Assembly (NCBI GenBank): GCA_964492825.1
Contig: CAZBLP010000004.1
Location: 1-56,376 of the forward strand
Length of the DNA: 56,376 nt
DNA from: CAZBLP01 sp964492825
Lineage (GTDB): Bacteria > DYJV01
Reading direction: 5' to 3'
Positions 1-8,120 of this stretch are shown one piece after another. Position numbers and translations under genes: made by a program. The notes under the pieces are model-generated. The model did not search any database and had not been told where the DNA came from. It worked only from the letters and a program-made list of their open reading frames with translations. Each line of letters starts with the position of its first letter. The first letter of the stretch is position 1.

Positions 1-124
1 TTATTAAAATTTTTACATCTAAAAGAAAAATCTGGATTTAGCATTAATTTTTTATTTTTCTGTAACATGAAGGAGAAAGCTTTTTATTGTACATGAAATT
101 TTACTAACTCATTATATACTTCAT

Positions 125-646
125 TTATTGCTTATCTCCCCAGAAAAGTTTTTCTATTTGTTCTTTTTCTTCTTTGTCAAGCTCAGAACACTCATAAATT
201 TCAGCATCCCCTTGTGATAATTTTGTGGCAAACACAAAGCATGAAGCATGGCTACAATTACCGCAGTTTGTTTTAGGTAAAATTTTATAAATATCAAGAA
301 CTTTGGGAGGTTCTTTTTTCTCATAATCAGGAGTTATACTATCCTTTTTATCCCACAGTTCATTTAGAAAATCAATGAGTTTTCTGGTTATAACCTCTCC
401 CTCTTCTTTATCTTTAATATTTGATATTTTAACCTCCTTGGGTCTTATAGAAACTTTATGATTTTCAAAATTAAAAATAATTGTCTTTGCCACAGGATTA
501 TAAATTCTTTTTTTTAGATAACCATTTAAATATGGCAAAAACTCCGTTAAATCACCATCAAAATCAACTTTCCCTGTCCAAAAAGCTGAACCAAGAAAAC
601 AAGGTGGCGGAAAAAGTTCCAATTTGTAATTGGTTATAAGTGACAT
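125..646 (-). CDS. (Fe-S)-binding protein with C-terminal CFeSP-type cluster domain
   Basis: A 173-residue soluble protein of unknown exact role. The N-terminal 110 residues resemble no domain I recognise. The last 60 residues carry the four-cysteine arrangement of the Fe-S domain found in the corrinoid Fe-S protein large subunit (PF04060 type): an NCGNC pair, a second SCxxFA cysteine and a fourth cysteine about 16 residues later, which should hold one 4Fe-4S cluster. Stand-alone proteins of this layout occur in many anaerobes as uncharacterised Fe-S proteins. The start is supported by an AAGGAGG ribosome-binding site a few bases upstream. No operon partner is visible: the next gene lies 167 bp away and the window begins just after its stop. 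Electron transfer or redox sensing is inference. Confidence 0.75.
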   Translation of the reverse strand: MSLITNYKLELFPPPCFLGSAFWTGKVDFDGDLTEFLPYLNGYLKKRIYNPVAKTIIFNFENHKVSIRPKEVKISNIKDKEEGEVITRKLIDFLNELWDKKDSITPDYEKKEPPKVLDIYKILPKTNCGNCSHASCFVFATKLSQGDAEIYECSELDKEEKEQIEKLFWGDKQ

Positions 647-813
647 GGAATTTCCTCCTTTTAATTTTCATAATCTTCTAATCCCATAATTTTTTTCTAA
701 ATTTATTGATAATTAATTCCATTGTAGGATGATCATTATAAAATTCTTGTGGTTTAGATACAAATGCTGATTATTTTTTCATATTTTCATACAAAATTTT
801 ACACTTTTTATCA

Positions 814-1206
814 TTAATTACGTTTATAAACAACTGGTTTCGTAGAGCTTATTAAATCAGATTCAAATACTGCACGACCTGATGACGAATCTTTACCTTC
901 CATTATAAATAATCTGTATGAAGCATCGCCTGATACTTTTTGAATTTTAACTTCCTTTATATAATCACCGCGAAAATTCCATCCCCAGGCATTGTCTTTT
1001 TCAAGTTTTTTTCTGATTTCTTTCCCATTTTTTACATAAATGCAGTACCCTTTTATTTTTATTTTATTGCCATTAGCCATTATAACTACACCTAATAATT
1101 TGTAATTAGAGGAACTTTGTGCATCAGCTATACTTGAGCCGCAAAGTTGCAAAACAAAAATAGAACAAACTAATAATTGTAATAAAGTAAATATTTGTTT
1201 CTTCAT
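814..1206 (-). CDS. Small secreted protein of unknown function
   Basis: A 130-residue protein with a Sec signal peptide: MKK start, a hydrophobic stretch over residues 6-24, then a small-residue region (SSIADAQ) suitable for signal peptidase I cleavage near residue 29. The mature part is about 100 residues, rich in lysine and beta-prone, with no cysteine after the signal and no motif I recognise. The start is backed by AAAGGAGA about 8 bases upstream. It stands alone between two AT-rich spacers. The function is unknown; the periplasmic or extracellular location is inferred from the signal peptide only. Confidence 0.6.
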   Translation of the reverse strand: MKKQIFTLLQLLVCSIFVLQLCGSSIADAQSSSNYKLLGVVIMANGNKIKIKGYCIYVKNGKEIRKKLEKDNAWGWNFRGDYIKEVKIQKVSGDASYRLFIMEGKDSSSGRAVFESDLISSTKPVVYKRN

Positions 1207-1441
1207 TTAAATATCTCCTTTAATTTATTTTAAACATTACTGCCCAATTTATAAGCTTGAAAAGTTTTACTTTATGTTAAATATATCTTAGATTTTTGTG
1301 AAAATCAACAAAGGGATTTTTAGTCCTTATTCTGAAATTAAATTTATTTTGATATTTTTCAATTTGGCTTATAATGATATTTTCAATATATTATTATACT
1401 TGATATTTGACTTTTTATTCATTGTTGATTAAATAAGTTTT

Positions 1442-1819
1442 ATGATAAATGAAGCTAAAGTTCTTGGTTTATTCAAAAAATGGAATATGGCTATTCAGTC
1501 AGGCAATCCTGATGAAGTTGTTAAGCTTTATGCTGATGATGCAATATTAGTTCCTACCCTATCAAATAAAATAAGACATAATAATAAGGAAATCAGAGAT
1601 TATTTTGTCCAGTTCTTAGCACTTAATCCAGTTGGGAAAATTTTAGAGCATAACATTAGAATTTATAATGATATTGCCATTAATTCAGGAATTTATTCTT
1701 TTGAAATTAATAAAAACAACAGCCGTACGGAAGTAAAAGCAAGGTTCTCCTATGTTTACAAAAAATTTACTAATAGCTGGCTTATTATAGAACACCATTC
1801 ATCACTCCTTCCGGAATAA
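1442..1819 (+). CDS. NTF2-like (SgcJ/EcaC, DUF4440-type) protein
   Basis: A 125-residue single-domain protein of the SnoaL/NTF2-like fold, closest in pattern to the SgcJ/EcaC or CaMKII association-domain group. Visible hallmarks are the opening helix ending in FKKWNMAIQSGNPDEVVKLYADDAILVP, split as helix, then a DAxLVP strand, the mid-protein KEIRDYF helix, and the C-terminal strand pattern RFSYVYKKFTNSWLIIEHHSS. This last segment matches the family's 'W.I..HH.S' ending. Members are often small binding or oligomerisation domains; no catalytic role can be assigned. There is no strong ribosome-binding site upstream, so the start rests on the family's usual N-terminus. It precedes the MoaE-like gene by 62 bp but need not be co-transcribed. 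Confidence 0.7.
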   Translation: MINEAKVLGLFKKWNMAIQSGNPDEVVKLYADDAILVPTLSNKIRHNNKEIRDYFVQFLALNPVGKILEHNIRIYNDIAINSGIYSFEINKNNSRTEVKARFSYVYKKFTNSWLIIEHHSSLLPE

Positions 1820-1881
1820 AATTAATACTTGCAAATTTTAATATTATAAATTAATTCTATAAAAAATCAAAGGAGAGAGTT

Positions 1882-2232
1882 ATGAATTTTATGGAATTTG
1901 TAAAAAACTTTAAAAAAGACATTGATTATTCAAAAACAGGAATGATTCTTTTTCATAATGGTGTTGTTAGAGGGACATCAAGAAAAGGTGAAAAAGTTTC
2001 AAAAATTATTGTAAGAAAAGATGAGAAAAAAATAGCTGAAATTATAGATTCATTAAAACAAATGCAGGGTATTTCAAAAGCAGATGCATATGTATTTGAA
2101 GGTGAATTTAATGTTGGAGATGATTTAATGTATGCAGCAGTTGCAGGAGACATTAGGGATAATGTTTTCCCTGCTATTGAAAAGTTTGTAAACACTGTGA
2201 AAAAAGAAGCTGTTTTTAAGGAAGAAATGTAA
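1882..2232 (+). CDS. moaE: MoaE-like molybdopterin synthase catalytic subunit
   Basis: A 116-residue protein whose second half follows the MoaE pattern: a GEFNVGDDLMYAAVAG strand-turn (family GxxxVGE.. VAVA.. HR), then RDNVFPAIEKFVNTVKKEAVFKEE, matching the helix and the terminal lysine-bearing segment (family K.xAPFWKKE) that supplies the active-site lysines. MoaE transfers sulfur from thiocarboxylated MoaD onto precursor Z to make molybdopterin. The protein is shorter than the usual 135-150 residues and its N-terminal half is divergent, so MoaD pairing is not certain. The start is set by AAAGGAGAGAG upstream. A molybdoenzyme encoded in the same window (50930-53986) would need this cofactor. 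Confidence 0.68.
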   Translation: MNFMEFVKNFKKDIDYSKTGMILFHNGVVRGTSRKGEKVSKIIVRKDEKKIAEIIDSLKQMQGISKADAYVFEGEFNVGDDLMYAAVAGDIRDNVFPAIEKFVNTVKKEAVFKEEM

Positions 2233-2300
2233 AATATCACTAAAAAGGTATTGAAATTTCTTTTAAACTATAATAAATTAAATTAAAAAGGAATTAAAAA

Positions 2301-2786
2301 ATGAATAAAATCGATTTTAAACCTATAGGCATTATCCACTCTCCGTTTAAAGAACCAAAAGGTACACCAATTCAGCCAAAAGCAGCAGATGGAATTTTAG
2401 GGAAAGTTGAAATTTTTCCTGAGTATTTGGAAGGTTTAAAAGACCTTGACGGTTTTTCTCACATTATTCTGATATATTATTTTCATCTTGTTAGAAATTT
2501 CAAACTATTGGTTAAACCTTATATGGATGATAAACTTCATGGATTATTTGCAACAAGAGCTCCTGCAAGACCAAACCCTATTGGTTTATCTGTTGTTAGG
2601 CTTATTAAAATTGAAGAAAATTTTTTGCACATTCAAGATGTTGATATAGTAGATGGCACACCACTACTTGATATTAAACCTTATGTTTCAAAATTTGATA
2701 CAAGAAAGCCAGAGAGATTTGGCTGGCTTGAGAAAAACATTCATAAGCTAAGCAAAGCAAAAGATGATGAAAGATTTGTTAAATAA
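2301..2786 (+). CDS. trmO: tRNA (N6-threonylcarbamoyladenosine37-N6)-methyltransferase TrmO
   Basis: A 161-residue UPF0066/TsaA-family protein. TrmO methylates N6 of t6A37 in some ANN-decoding tRNAs, using SAM in an unusual beta-barrel. Diagnostic motifs are present: PIGIIHSPFKEP at the N-terminus, the LEGLKDLDGFSHIILIYYFH strand pair, and the signature ATRAPARPNPIGLSVVRL around residues 84-101, followed by DVDIVDGTPLLDIKPYV. The protein matches the length of the single-domain bacterial form. An AAAGGAATT ribosome-binding site precedes the ATG. It is 68 bp downstream of the MoaE-like gene on the same strand; no functional link is evident. Confidence 0.88.
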   Translation: MNKIDFKPIGIIHSPFKEPKGTPIQPKAADGILGKVEIFPEYLEGLKDLDGFSHIILIYYFHLVRNFKLLVKPYMDDKLHGLFATRAPARPNPIGLSVVRLIKIEENFLHIQDVDIVDGTPLLDIKPYVSKFDTRKPERFGWLEKNIHKLSKAKDDERFVK

Positions 2787-2876
2787 AACTTAAGGTGTAA
2801 GCCAACTATATTTAAATCTATCCTTAAAATATGAATTATATTGCAATAAATAAATTCTTCTGTTATTTAAAAAATC

Positions 2877-4058
2877 ATGAATCTTAAAAAACTGAAAGAT
2901 AAATATGCAATTGCTGGTATTGGCTACACTGCACAAGGTAAAATTCCCGGCAGAACTGCCATAAGCTTTTATGTTGAAGCAGGAATTAATGCAATAAAGG
3001 ATGCTGGCCTTAAAAAGGAAGATATTGATGCATTAATATGCTACAGACAATTTAACCCTCTTCTTAACGAACCAACGGTTACCCCATATCTTGTTGCACA
3101 GCACCTTGGTATTAAACCGACAATTTTAAGCCAGGAATCTTTTTGCCAGAGGAATCAATTTATTCAGGCAGTTGCATTGCTTGAAGCTGGTTTTTGCAAA
3201 AATGTGTTAATAATCTATGCTGACAATGCTGCCACTGGCAAACGATTGTTTGTTGAAGAAGCGACTCATGGTGAATCTTTTAATGATAATTCCATACTTG
3301 GCGAATTCGGCTTTGTAGGTGATTATGCAATGGCTGCAAATAGGGCTATACATGAATTCAACACAGGCCCTGATACATGGAAACATATAGCTATAAGTCA
3401 GAGAAAATGGGCAAATCTCAATCCATTGGCTCAATATTTTAATAGCTCTCTCACTGAAAAAGATTATTTAAATGCACCTATAATTACAGAACCTTTCAGA
3501 AAATATGATGCAGCATTAATAAGTGATGGCGGTAGAGCCTGTATAATAACATCCACTGAAAGAGCAAAAGATTTAAAAAATCCGGTTGTTTCAATAATGG
3601 GAATTGGAGAAGCAAATCCTTCTACTGATGTTCATCAGGCTGATTTTCTTACAGGCAGCACCGGTGCAAAACAGTCAGGTGAAATGGCTTTTGGAATGGC
3701 ACAAATAAGTATAGATGAAATTGATGCTTGCCAGATTTATGATTGTTTTACTTATACTGTGGAGGTCACAATGCAGGACTATGGTTTTTTTGCACCAGGT
3801 GAAGGAAAAGATTTTTTCAAAAATAACAGAACAGCTCCTGGAGGCGAATTGCCGCTTAATACTTCCGGAGGTTTGCTTAATGAGGCATATTTTATGGGAT
3901 TGACACCAATTACTGAAGGTGTAATGCAGCTTATGGGAAGGTGCGGAAAAAGACAACTTGGTAAAAACACAGGCACAAAAAAACCTGAAATAATACTCTG
4001 CTGTGATAATGGCGGGGTTTTACAGAGTCATTCTACACTTATATTAAAAAAACTTTAA
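2877..4058 (+). CDS. Thiolase-fold (SCP2/lipid-transfer type) acyl-CoA protein
   Basis: A 393-residue member of the thiolase superfamily, of the subgroup usually encoded beside a DUF35 zinc-ribbon/OB-fold protein, exactly as here. It begins YAIAGIGYT, like SCP-x type thiolases. The C-terminal signature reads GGELPLNTSGGLLNEAYFMG: the asparagine-threonine-glycine-glycine core is kept, but the NEAY segment stands where classical thiolases have the catalytic GH. A cysteine lies in ESFCQRNQ, near where the nucleophile would be expected. These proteins act in acyl-CoA or beta-keto chemistry; DUF35-partnered forms include retro-aldolase and HMG-CoA synthase-associated complexes. Substrate and even reaction type are open. 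No strong ribosome-binding site precedes the ATG. Confidence 0.78.
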   Translation: MNLKKLKDKYAIAGIGYTAQGKIPGRTAISFYVEAGINAIKDAGLKKEDIDALICYRQFNPLLNEPTVTPYLVAQHLGIKPTILSQESFCQRNQFIQAVALLEAGFCKNVLIIYADNAATGKRLFVEEATHGESFNDNSILGEFGFVGDYAMAANRAIHEFNTGPDTWKHIAISQRKWANLNPLAQYFNSSLTEKDYLNAPIITEPFRKYDAALISDGGRACIITSTERAKDLKNPVVSIMGIGEANPSTDVHQADFLTGSTGAKQSGEMAFGMAQISIDEIDACQIYDCFTYTVEVTMQDYGFFAPGEGKDFFKNNRTAPGGELPLNTSGGLLNEAYFMGLTPITEGVMQLMGRCGKRQLGKNTGTKKPEIILCCDNGGVLQSHSTLILKKL

Positions 4059-4070
4059 CGGTGGTTGACA

Positions 4071-4466
4071 ATGACCCAATTTTTTCCAATACCTAATTTT
4101 GATACAGAAATTTTCTACAATGGTTGCAAACATAAAAAATTAATTTTCCAAAAATGCACAAATTGCGGACATATCAGATGGCCATATTCATTTGCATGTC
4201 CTGTCTGTTTTGAGGTAGACACTGAACTGATAGAAGCAAAAGGCACAGGCAAAATATATACTTTTACAATTTACAATGTAGCTTTTCACAAGTCGTTCAA
4301 AGATAAAACACCTTATGTTGTTGCCGTTATCAAGCTTGATGAAGGGCCTAAAATAGTTGGCAATATAATTTACACTCCTTTTGAAAGAATAAAATGTGAC
4401 AAAAAAGTCAAAGTTGTTTGGAAAAAATCAGGAGATTATTTTCTTCCGAAATTTAAGGTGATTTAA
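4071..4466 (+). CDS. DUF35 zinc-ribbon/OB-fold acyl-CoA-associated protein
   Basis: A 131-residue protein with an N-terminal rubredoxin-like zinc ribbon (CTNCGHIRWPYSFACPVC: two CxxC pairs 14 residues apart) followed by an OB-fold with the typical GTGKIYTFTIYNVAFH strand and PYVVAVIKLDEGPKIVGNI core. Such proteins bind acyl-CoA and form stable complexes with thiolase-fold partners; the upstream thiolase gene ends 12 bp before this start, so the two should be translated together and form one complex. I chose the ATG at 4071, which sits behind GGTGG, over a TTG two codons upstream. Confidence 0.85.
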   Translation: MTQFFPIPNFDTEIFYNGCKHKKLIFQKCTNCGHIRWPYSFACPVCFEVDTELIEAKGTGKIYTFTIYNVAFHKSFKDKTPYVVAVIKLDEGPKIVGNIIYTPFERIKCDKKVKVVWKKSGDYFLPKFKVI

Positions 4467-4670
4467 TCAGAATTTTTCAAATAACATGCTTTAATTAAAC
4501 CTGATATTATAACCAAATTTACACTATCAAAATTTTAATTGTATTTAAATAGCCTTTACTTATTCTACACAATTTTCACCTTGAAATTTAATTTCCACAA
4601 AAAAATCGTTTAGTATGACTTTTTACAAATAGATAACTTATGGTTTTGGCTCAGAATAGGAGATAAACAA

Positions 4671-6812
4671 ATGAAAATAAAATTTTACCCTTACCAATTA
4701 AATTTCCAGAAAAACAACTTTTTGCTGCTAATATTTTTATCAATTTTCTGTTCAGTGTTTTGCTTTACTATACTTGCACATACTGAATCTTACCAAGACT
4801 TCCGTTCAGACGGGGCAGTACTGCTTTTTGAGTCGTCATCTATTGAGAGCATACAGAATCCAGCCTTTAGTCCAGACGGGAAATACGTAATCTATACACT
4901 GTTTCATGAAGGATACAACAAAGGGCCTGCCGGTATTTACACATATAGCATCTCCAAAGGGAGCAGCACCCTTCTTATTGATGAAGAAAATAATGATTCG
5001 GTAAATCTCCCTGGAGCAAGCTGGAATTCTGTAACAAACCTTATTACATTTGCTTCTGACCGTCAAGGAATGGACAATATTTGGACAATGTCATCAGACG
5101 GCTCTAATCTTAAACAGATAACTAACCATTTAACCACTGCCTATTACATTGAACCGAGTTTTTCCCCTGATGGTCAGTGGATAGTGTTTGAGGCAGATAC
5201 CACTGAACCTGACGATACTCAGCAGGGAAGTATATACAAAGTAAATGTGGATGGCACCAATCTTGTAAAACTTACTGACGGCCCCGGAAGTGGCACAGAT
5301 GACCGTCAGCCAAACTGGTCGCCATCTGGCAATACAATACTGTTTCAACGTAGAGTGCCGGGAAGTAATAACTGGGATATTTATACCATTCATCCTGATG
5401 GAACTGGCCTCAAACAGATAACAACATCTGATTCAAGTGATACTGATGCAAGTTTTTCCCCTGATGGCCAGTGGATAGTCTATTCCACAGACTATGGCGG
5501 ATTAGAAATGCCGAATATTTTCATTATCCCTTCAGTAGGTGGAAAACCTGTGCAAATAACAAATAGCAAAACCAACGAAGATGGAGCGCCTTCATGGTCA
5601 CCTGACGGCAAATGGATTGCTTTTGAATCACATAAAGGTGCTGATGAGGATACCCCATCAACAATATGGCGTATTGCAGTGTCAATGCCTGCCCCCTTAA
5701 TAACTGCAAACGGAACTGCAGATACAGTGAATATTTCCGAAAATACACCAGTAACTTTTACGTTAAGTCTTGATGCTGCTACTTTTAAAGATACAAGTGC
5801 AGACTGGTGGTTACTACATGTTTGTCCCACAGGAACTATTGAATATTTTGACCTCAAATCTATGGCTTTTAACTATGGTATTTTACCTACTTTTCAAGGG
5901 AAACTTGTCTCTTTCGAATCAATTTCACTTGCATCTTTATCTTTTACAAACATAGGAACTCACTGGTTTTATTTTGGTGTTGATCTTGATAAAAATGCTC
6001 AAGTTGATACTGAAACTACTTTTTATGACAGTGTAAAGGTAAATATAATTACAGATAACAATACAACCGATTACAAGGCAAAACCGGTTTATAATCAGGC
6101 TTATCAGGAAAATTTTGAGGAAGATAATGTATCAGACATTATTCAAAATGCATCAAATGCTTATGTTCTGTTAGATCCTTTTATGCCTGGCATTTCAGAT
6201 AAAATAGAAGATATCAAGGAAAACAATAATGAAATAGGATGTTATATAAGTATTGGCACAGGAGAGAACTGGCGGAGCGATTTTGACCAACTGAAACCTT
6301 ATCTGGTTTCAAAACCATGGGGAAAATGGGAAGGTGAATACTTTGTATCTCAAACCACCACAGGAATTATACCAATTATAAAGACACGGATTGACCATAT
6401 GTCACAATGGAAATGTGACTGGGTAGAGTTTGACAACATGGACTGGGCACTTGATGATAATAAAAAAAAGCTGTATGGTTTCCAGGTAACAGAGACAGAG
6501 GCAACTGCTTACTTTCAGGAATTATGTGATTATGTTCATCAGAAAGGCATGAAATGTATGGCTAAAAATATGCTTGAGGGAGCTTCTGATTTTGACGGAG
6601 TATTGTATGAGTCATATGATAACAAGCTGAATTGGTGGGACAATCAGGAGACATGGAATTTTTTAAATTCAAAAAAGCTGGTAATAATAAATCACTACAA
6701 TGAAACCAACTGTAATAAAGTATATCAGGATTATAAGAAAATTTACAATAATAATATCTCTTTTATATGCGAAGATGTAAATTTGAAAAAATATGTACAT
6801 TATAGTGAATAG
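4671..6812 (+). CDS. Exported TolB-like beta-propeller fused to a GH114-type glycosidase domain
   Basis: A 713-residue exported protein with three parts. Residues 1-42 form an uncleaved or cleavable signal/anchor (hydrophobic FLLLIFLSIF run). Residues about 60-330 hold PD40/TolB propeller blades, each with the repeated FSPDGQWIVF or WSPDGKWIAF motif (six or so copies). After a beta-rich linker (about 335-470), residues about 485-713 match the glycoside hydrolase 114/TM1410 family: ends in VEFDNMDW (candidate catalytic Asp) and GVLYESYDN (candidate Glu), with CYISIGTGENWRSDF and MKCMAKN strands. GH114 enzymes include endo-alpha-1,4-polygalactosaminidases acting on exopolysaccharide. The propeller probably serves carbohydrate or protein binding. 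AGGAGATAA marks the start. The propeller coding region is richer in GC than its neighbours, which hints at transfer. Substrate unknown. Confidence 0.8.
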   Translation: MKIKFYPYQLNFQKNNFLLLIFLSIFCSVFCFTILAHTESYQDFRSDGAVLLFESSSIESIQNPAFSPDGKYVIYTLFHEGYNKGPAGIYTYSISKGSSTLLIDEENNDSVNLPGASWNSVTNLITFASDRQGMDNIWTMSSDGSNLKQITNHLTTAYYIEPSFSPDGQWIVFEADTTEPDDTQQGSIYKVNVDGTNLVKLTDGPGSGTDDRQPNWSPSGNTILFQRRVPGSNNWDIYTIHPDGTGLKQITTSDSSDTDASFSPDGQWIVYSTDYGGLEMPNIFIIPSVGGKPVQITNSKTNEDGAPSWSPDGKWIAFESHKGADEDTPSTIWRIAVSMPAPLITANGTADTVNISENTPVTFTLSLDAATFKDTSADWWLLHVCPTGTIEYFDLKSMAFNYGILPTFQGKLVSFESISLASLSFTNIGTHWFYFGVDLDKNAQVDTETTFYDSVKVNIITDNNTTDYKAKPVYNQAYQENFEEDNVSDIIQNASNAYVLLDPFMPGISDKIEDIKENNNEIGCYISIGTGENWRSDFDQLKPYLVSKPWGKWEGEYFVSQTTTGIIPIIKTRIDHMSQWKCDWVEFDNMDWALDDNKKKLYGFQVTETEATAYFQELCDYVHQKGMKCMAKNMLEGASDFDGVLYESYDNKLNWWDNQETWNFLNSKKLVIINHYNETNCNKVYQDYKKIYNNNISFICEDVNLKKYVHYSE

Positions 6813-6838
6813 GATAAAGTATTTTAAAAAATAGACCT

Positions 6839-6856
6839 GTAATAACGAGTTATTAC
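6839..6856. repeat. 8-bp inverted repeat downstream of the GH114 gene
   Basis: GTAATAAC and GTTATTAC flank a 2-base centre, 27 bp after the stop codon. There is no following T-run, so a rho-independent terminator is not supported; a dyad protein-binding site or weak hairpin is possible. The rest of the 267-bp spacer up to rlmN shows nothing I can name. Confidence 0.4.
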
Positions 6857-7079
6857 GAGCACCAAAAATACATGGCAATATTTACAAAAAAGTTATAAAA
6901 ATTATGCATGTATGCCTACCTCATCTAATCTTTTTACTTTTTTCTTGCTATTGATATGTGCATGTGAGGTTCTTTTTCACAGTTCAAAATATGTTTGTTC
7001 TAAAATTAAATTTATTCCATTTTGCTGATTTATGTGATATTAGCATATGAAATAAATTAAAAATAGCAGTGTATTAGAA

Positions 7080-8111
7080 ATGTTTGAATTAACTAATTTT
7101 ACAAGAGAAGAATTAGGTGAATATTTACAATCCATCGGGTTGCAGCCATACAAAGTAAAACAGATATTTCAATGGGTTTATCAAAAAGGCGTGTTTGATT
7201 TTAATTATATGAGCAATATTTCAAAACAAGACAGAAAATTATTAGAATCAAAATTTAATATAAATATTCCTAAAATTATCAAAACAACCAAATCTGTTGA
7301 TGGTACGGAAAAATTTGCATTACAGCTAAATGATGGCAATATTATAGAATCAGTTCTTATTCCTGACAATAAACGGCTAACTCTATGTTTATCCACGCAG
7401 GTTGGTTGCAAAATGGGATGTAAATTTTGCTATACTGCCAAATTAGGTTTTAAAAGGAACCTTGAACCATTTGAAATCATAGCACAAATTCTATCAGCAA
7501 AATATCAAATATTAAAAAACAATCTGAAATTAACCAATCTTGTTTTTATGGGTATGGGTGAACCTCTTGATAATTTTGATAATTTTAAAAAAGCATTGGC
7601 TATTATCTATGACAAATACGGTTTAAATTATTCATACAGAAAAGTCACTGTTTCCACTGTGGGAATAATAGATAAAATGATACAGCTTGGTAATGATTTT
7701 GACATTAATCTTGCTGTTTCCCTGCATTGCGCAGATAATAAAAAGAGAAGTGAATTAATACCTGTTAACAAAAAATACCCTTTGGCAAAATTAATAGAAG
7801 CTTGCAAAAAATTTCCTGCTAAAAACAGGCAGAGAATTACTTTTGAATATATTTTAATTGAAAATTTCAATGATTCAGTTGATGATGCAAAAAATCTTGT
7901 AAAAATACTTTCAAATGTAAAAAGCAAAGTAAATCTTATAAAATTCAATCCTTTTCCAGGAGCAGAAATCAATCCGCCTTCTATGGATAAAATAAAAAAA
8001 TTTCAAGAATATCTTATAAAAAAAGGCTACACTGCTACCTTGAGAAAGAGTAAAGGTGATGATATTCTGGCTGCATGCGGCCAATTAAGCGGAAAATTAA
8101 CAAACAAATAA
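7080..8111 (+). CDS. rlmN: 23S rRNA/tRNA adenine C2-methyltransferase RlmN
   Basis: A 343-residue radical SAM enzyme that methylates C2 of A2503 in 23S rRNA and A37 in a set of tRNAs. The radical SAM cluster motif CKMGCKFCYTA (CxxxCxxC) is at about residues 108-118. The family-specific STQVGCKMGC lead-in, VFMGMGEPLDN, SYRKVTVSTVGI and VSLHCADNKKRSELIPVN blocks are all intact, as is the C-terminal catalytic cysteine in DDILAACGQL. Length is normal. The next gene starts 9 bp after the stop and is likely co-transcribed. The ribosome-binding site is weak. Confidence 0.95.
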   Translation: MFELTNFTREELGEYLQSIGLQPYKVKQIFQWVYQKGVFDFNYMSNISKQDRKLLESKFNINIPKIIKTTKSVDGTEKFALQLNDGNIIESVLIPDNKRLTLCLSTQVGCKMGCKFCYTAKLGFKRNLEPFEIIAQILSAKYQILKNNLKLTNLVFMGMGEPLDNFDNFKKALAIIYDKYGLNYSYRKVTVSTVGIIDKMIQLGNDFDINLAVSLHCADNKKRSELIPVNKKYPLAKLIEACKKFPAKNRQRITFEYILIENFNDSVDDAKNLVKILSNVKSKVNLIKFNPFPGAEINPPSMDKIKKFQEYLIKKGYTATLRKSKGDDILAACGQLSGKLTNK

Positions 8112-8120
8112 GGAGTTAAA

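Noticed and set aside
5492..5857. A 121-codon minus-strand frame inside the propeller/GH114 gene
   Set aside because: Antisense to repeated propeller blades; the overlap explains its openness and no known protein motif appears.
6880..7079. A small RNA or tRNA in the spacer before rlmN
   Set aside because: No cloverleaf, GC-rich stems or promoter-terminator pair could be drawn; only weak partial complementarity.
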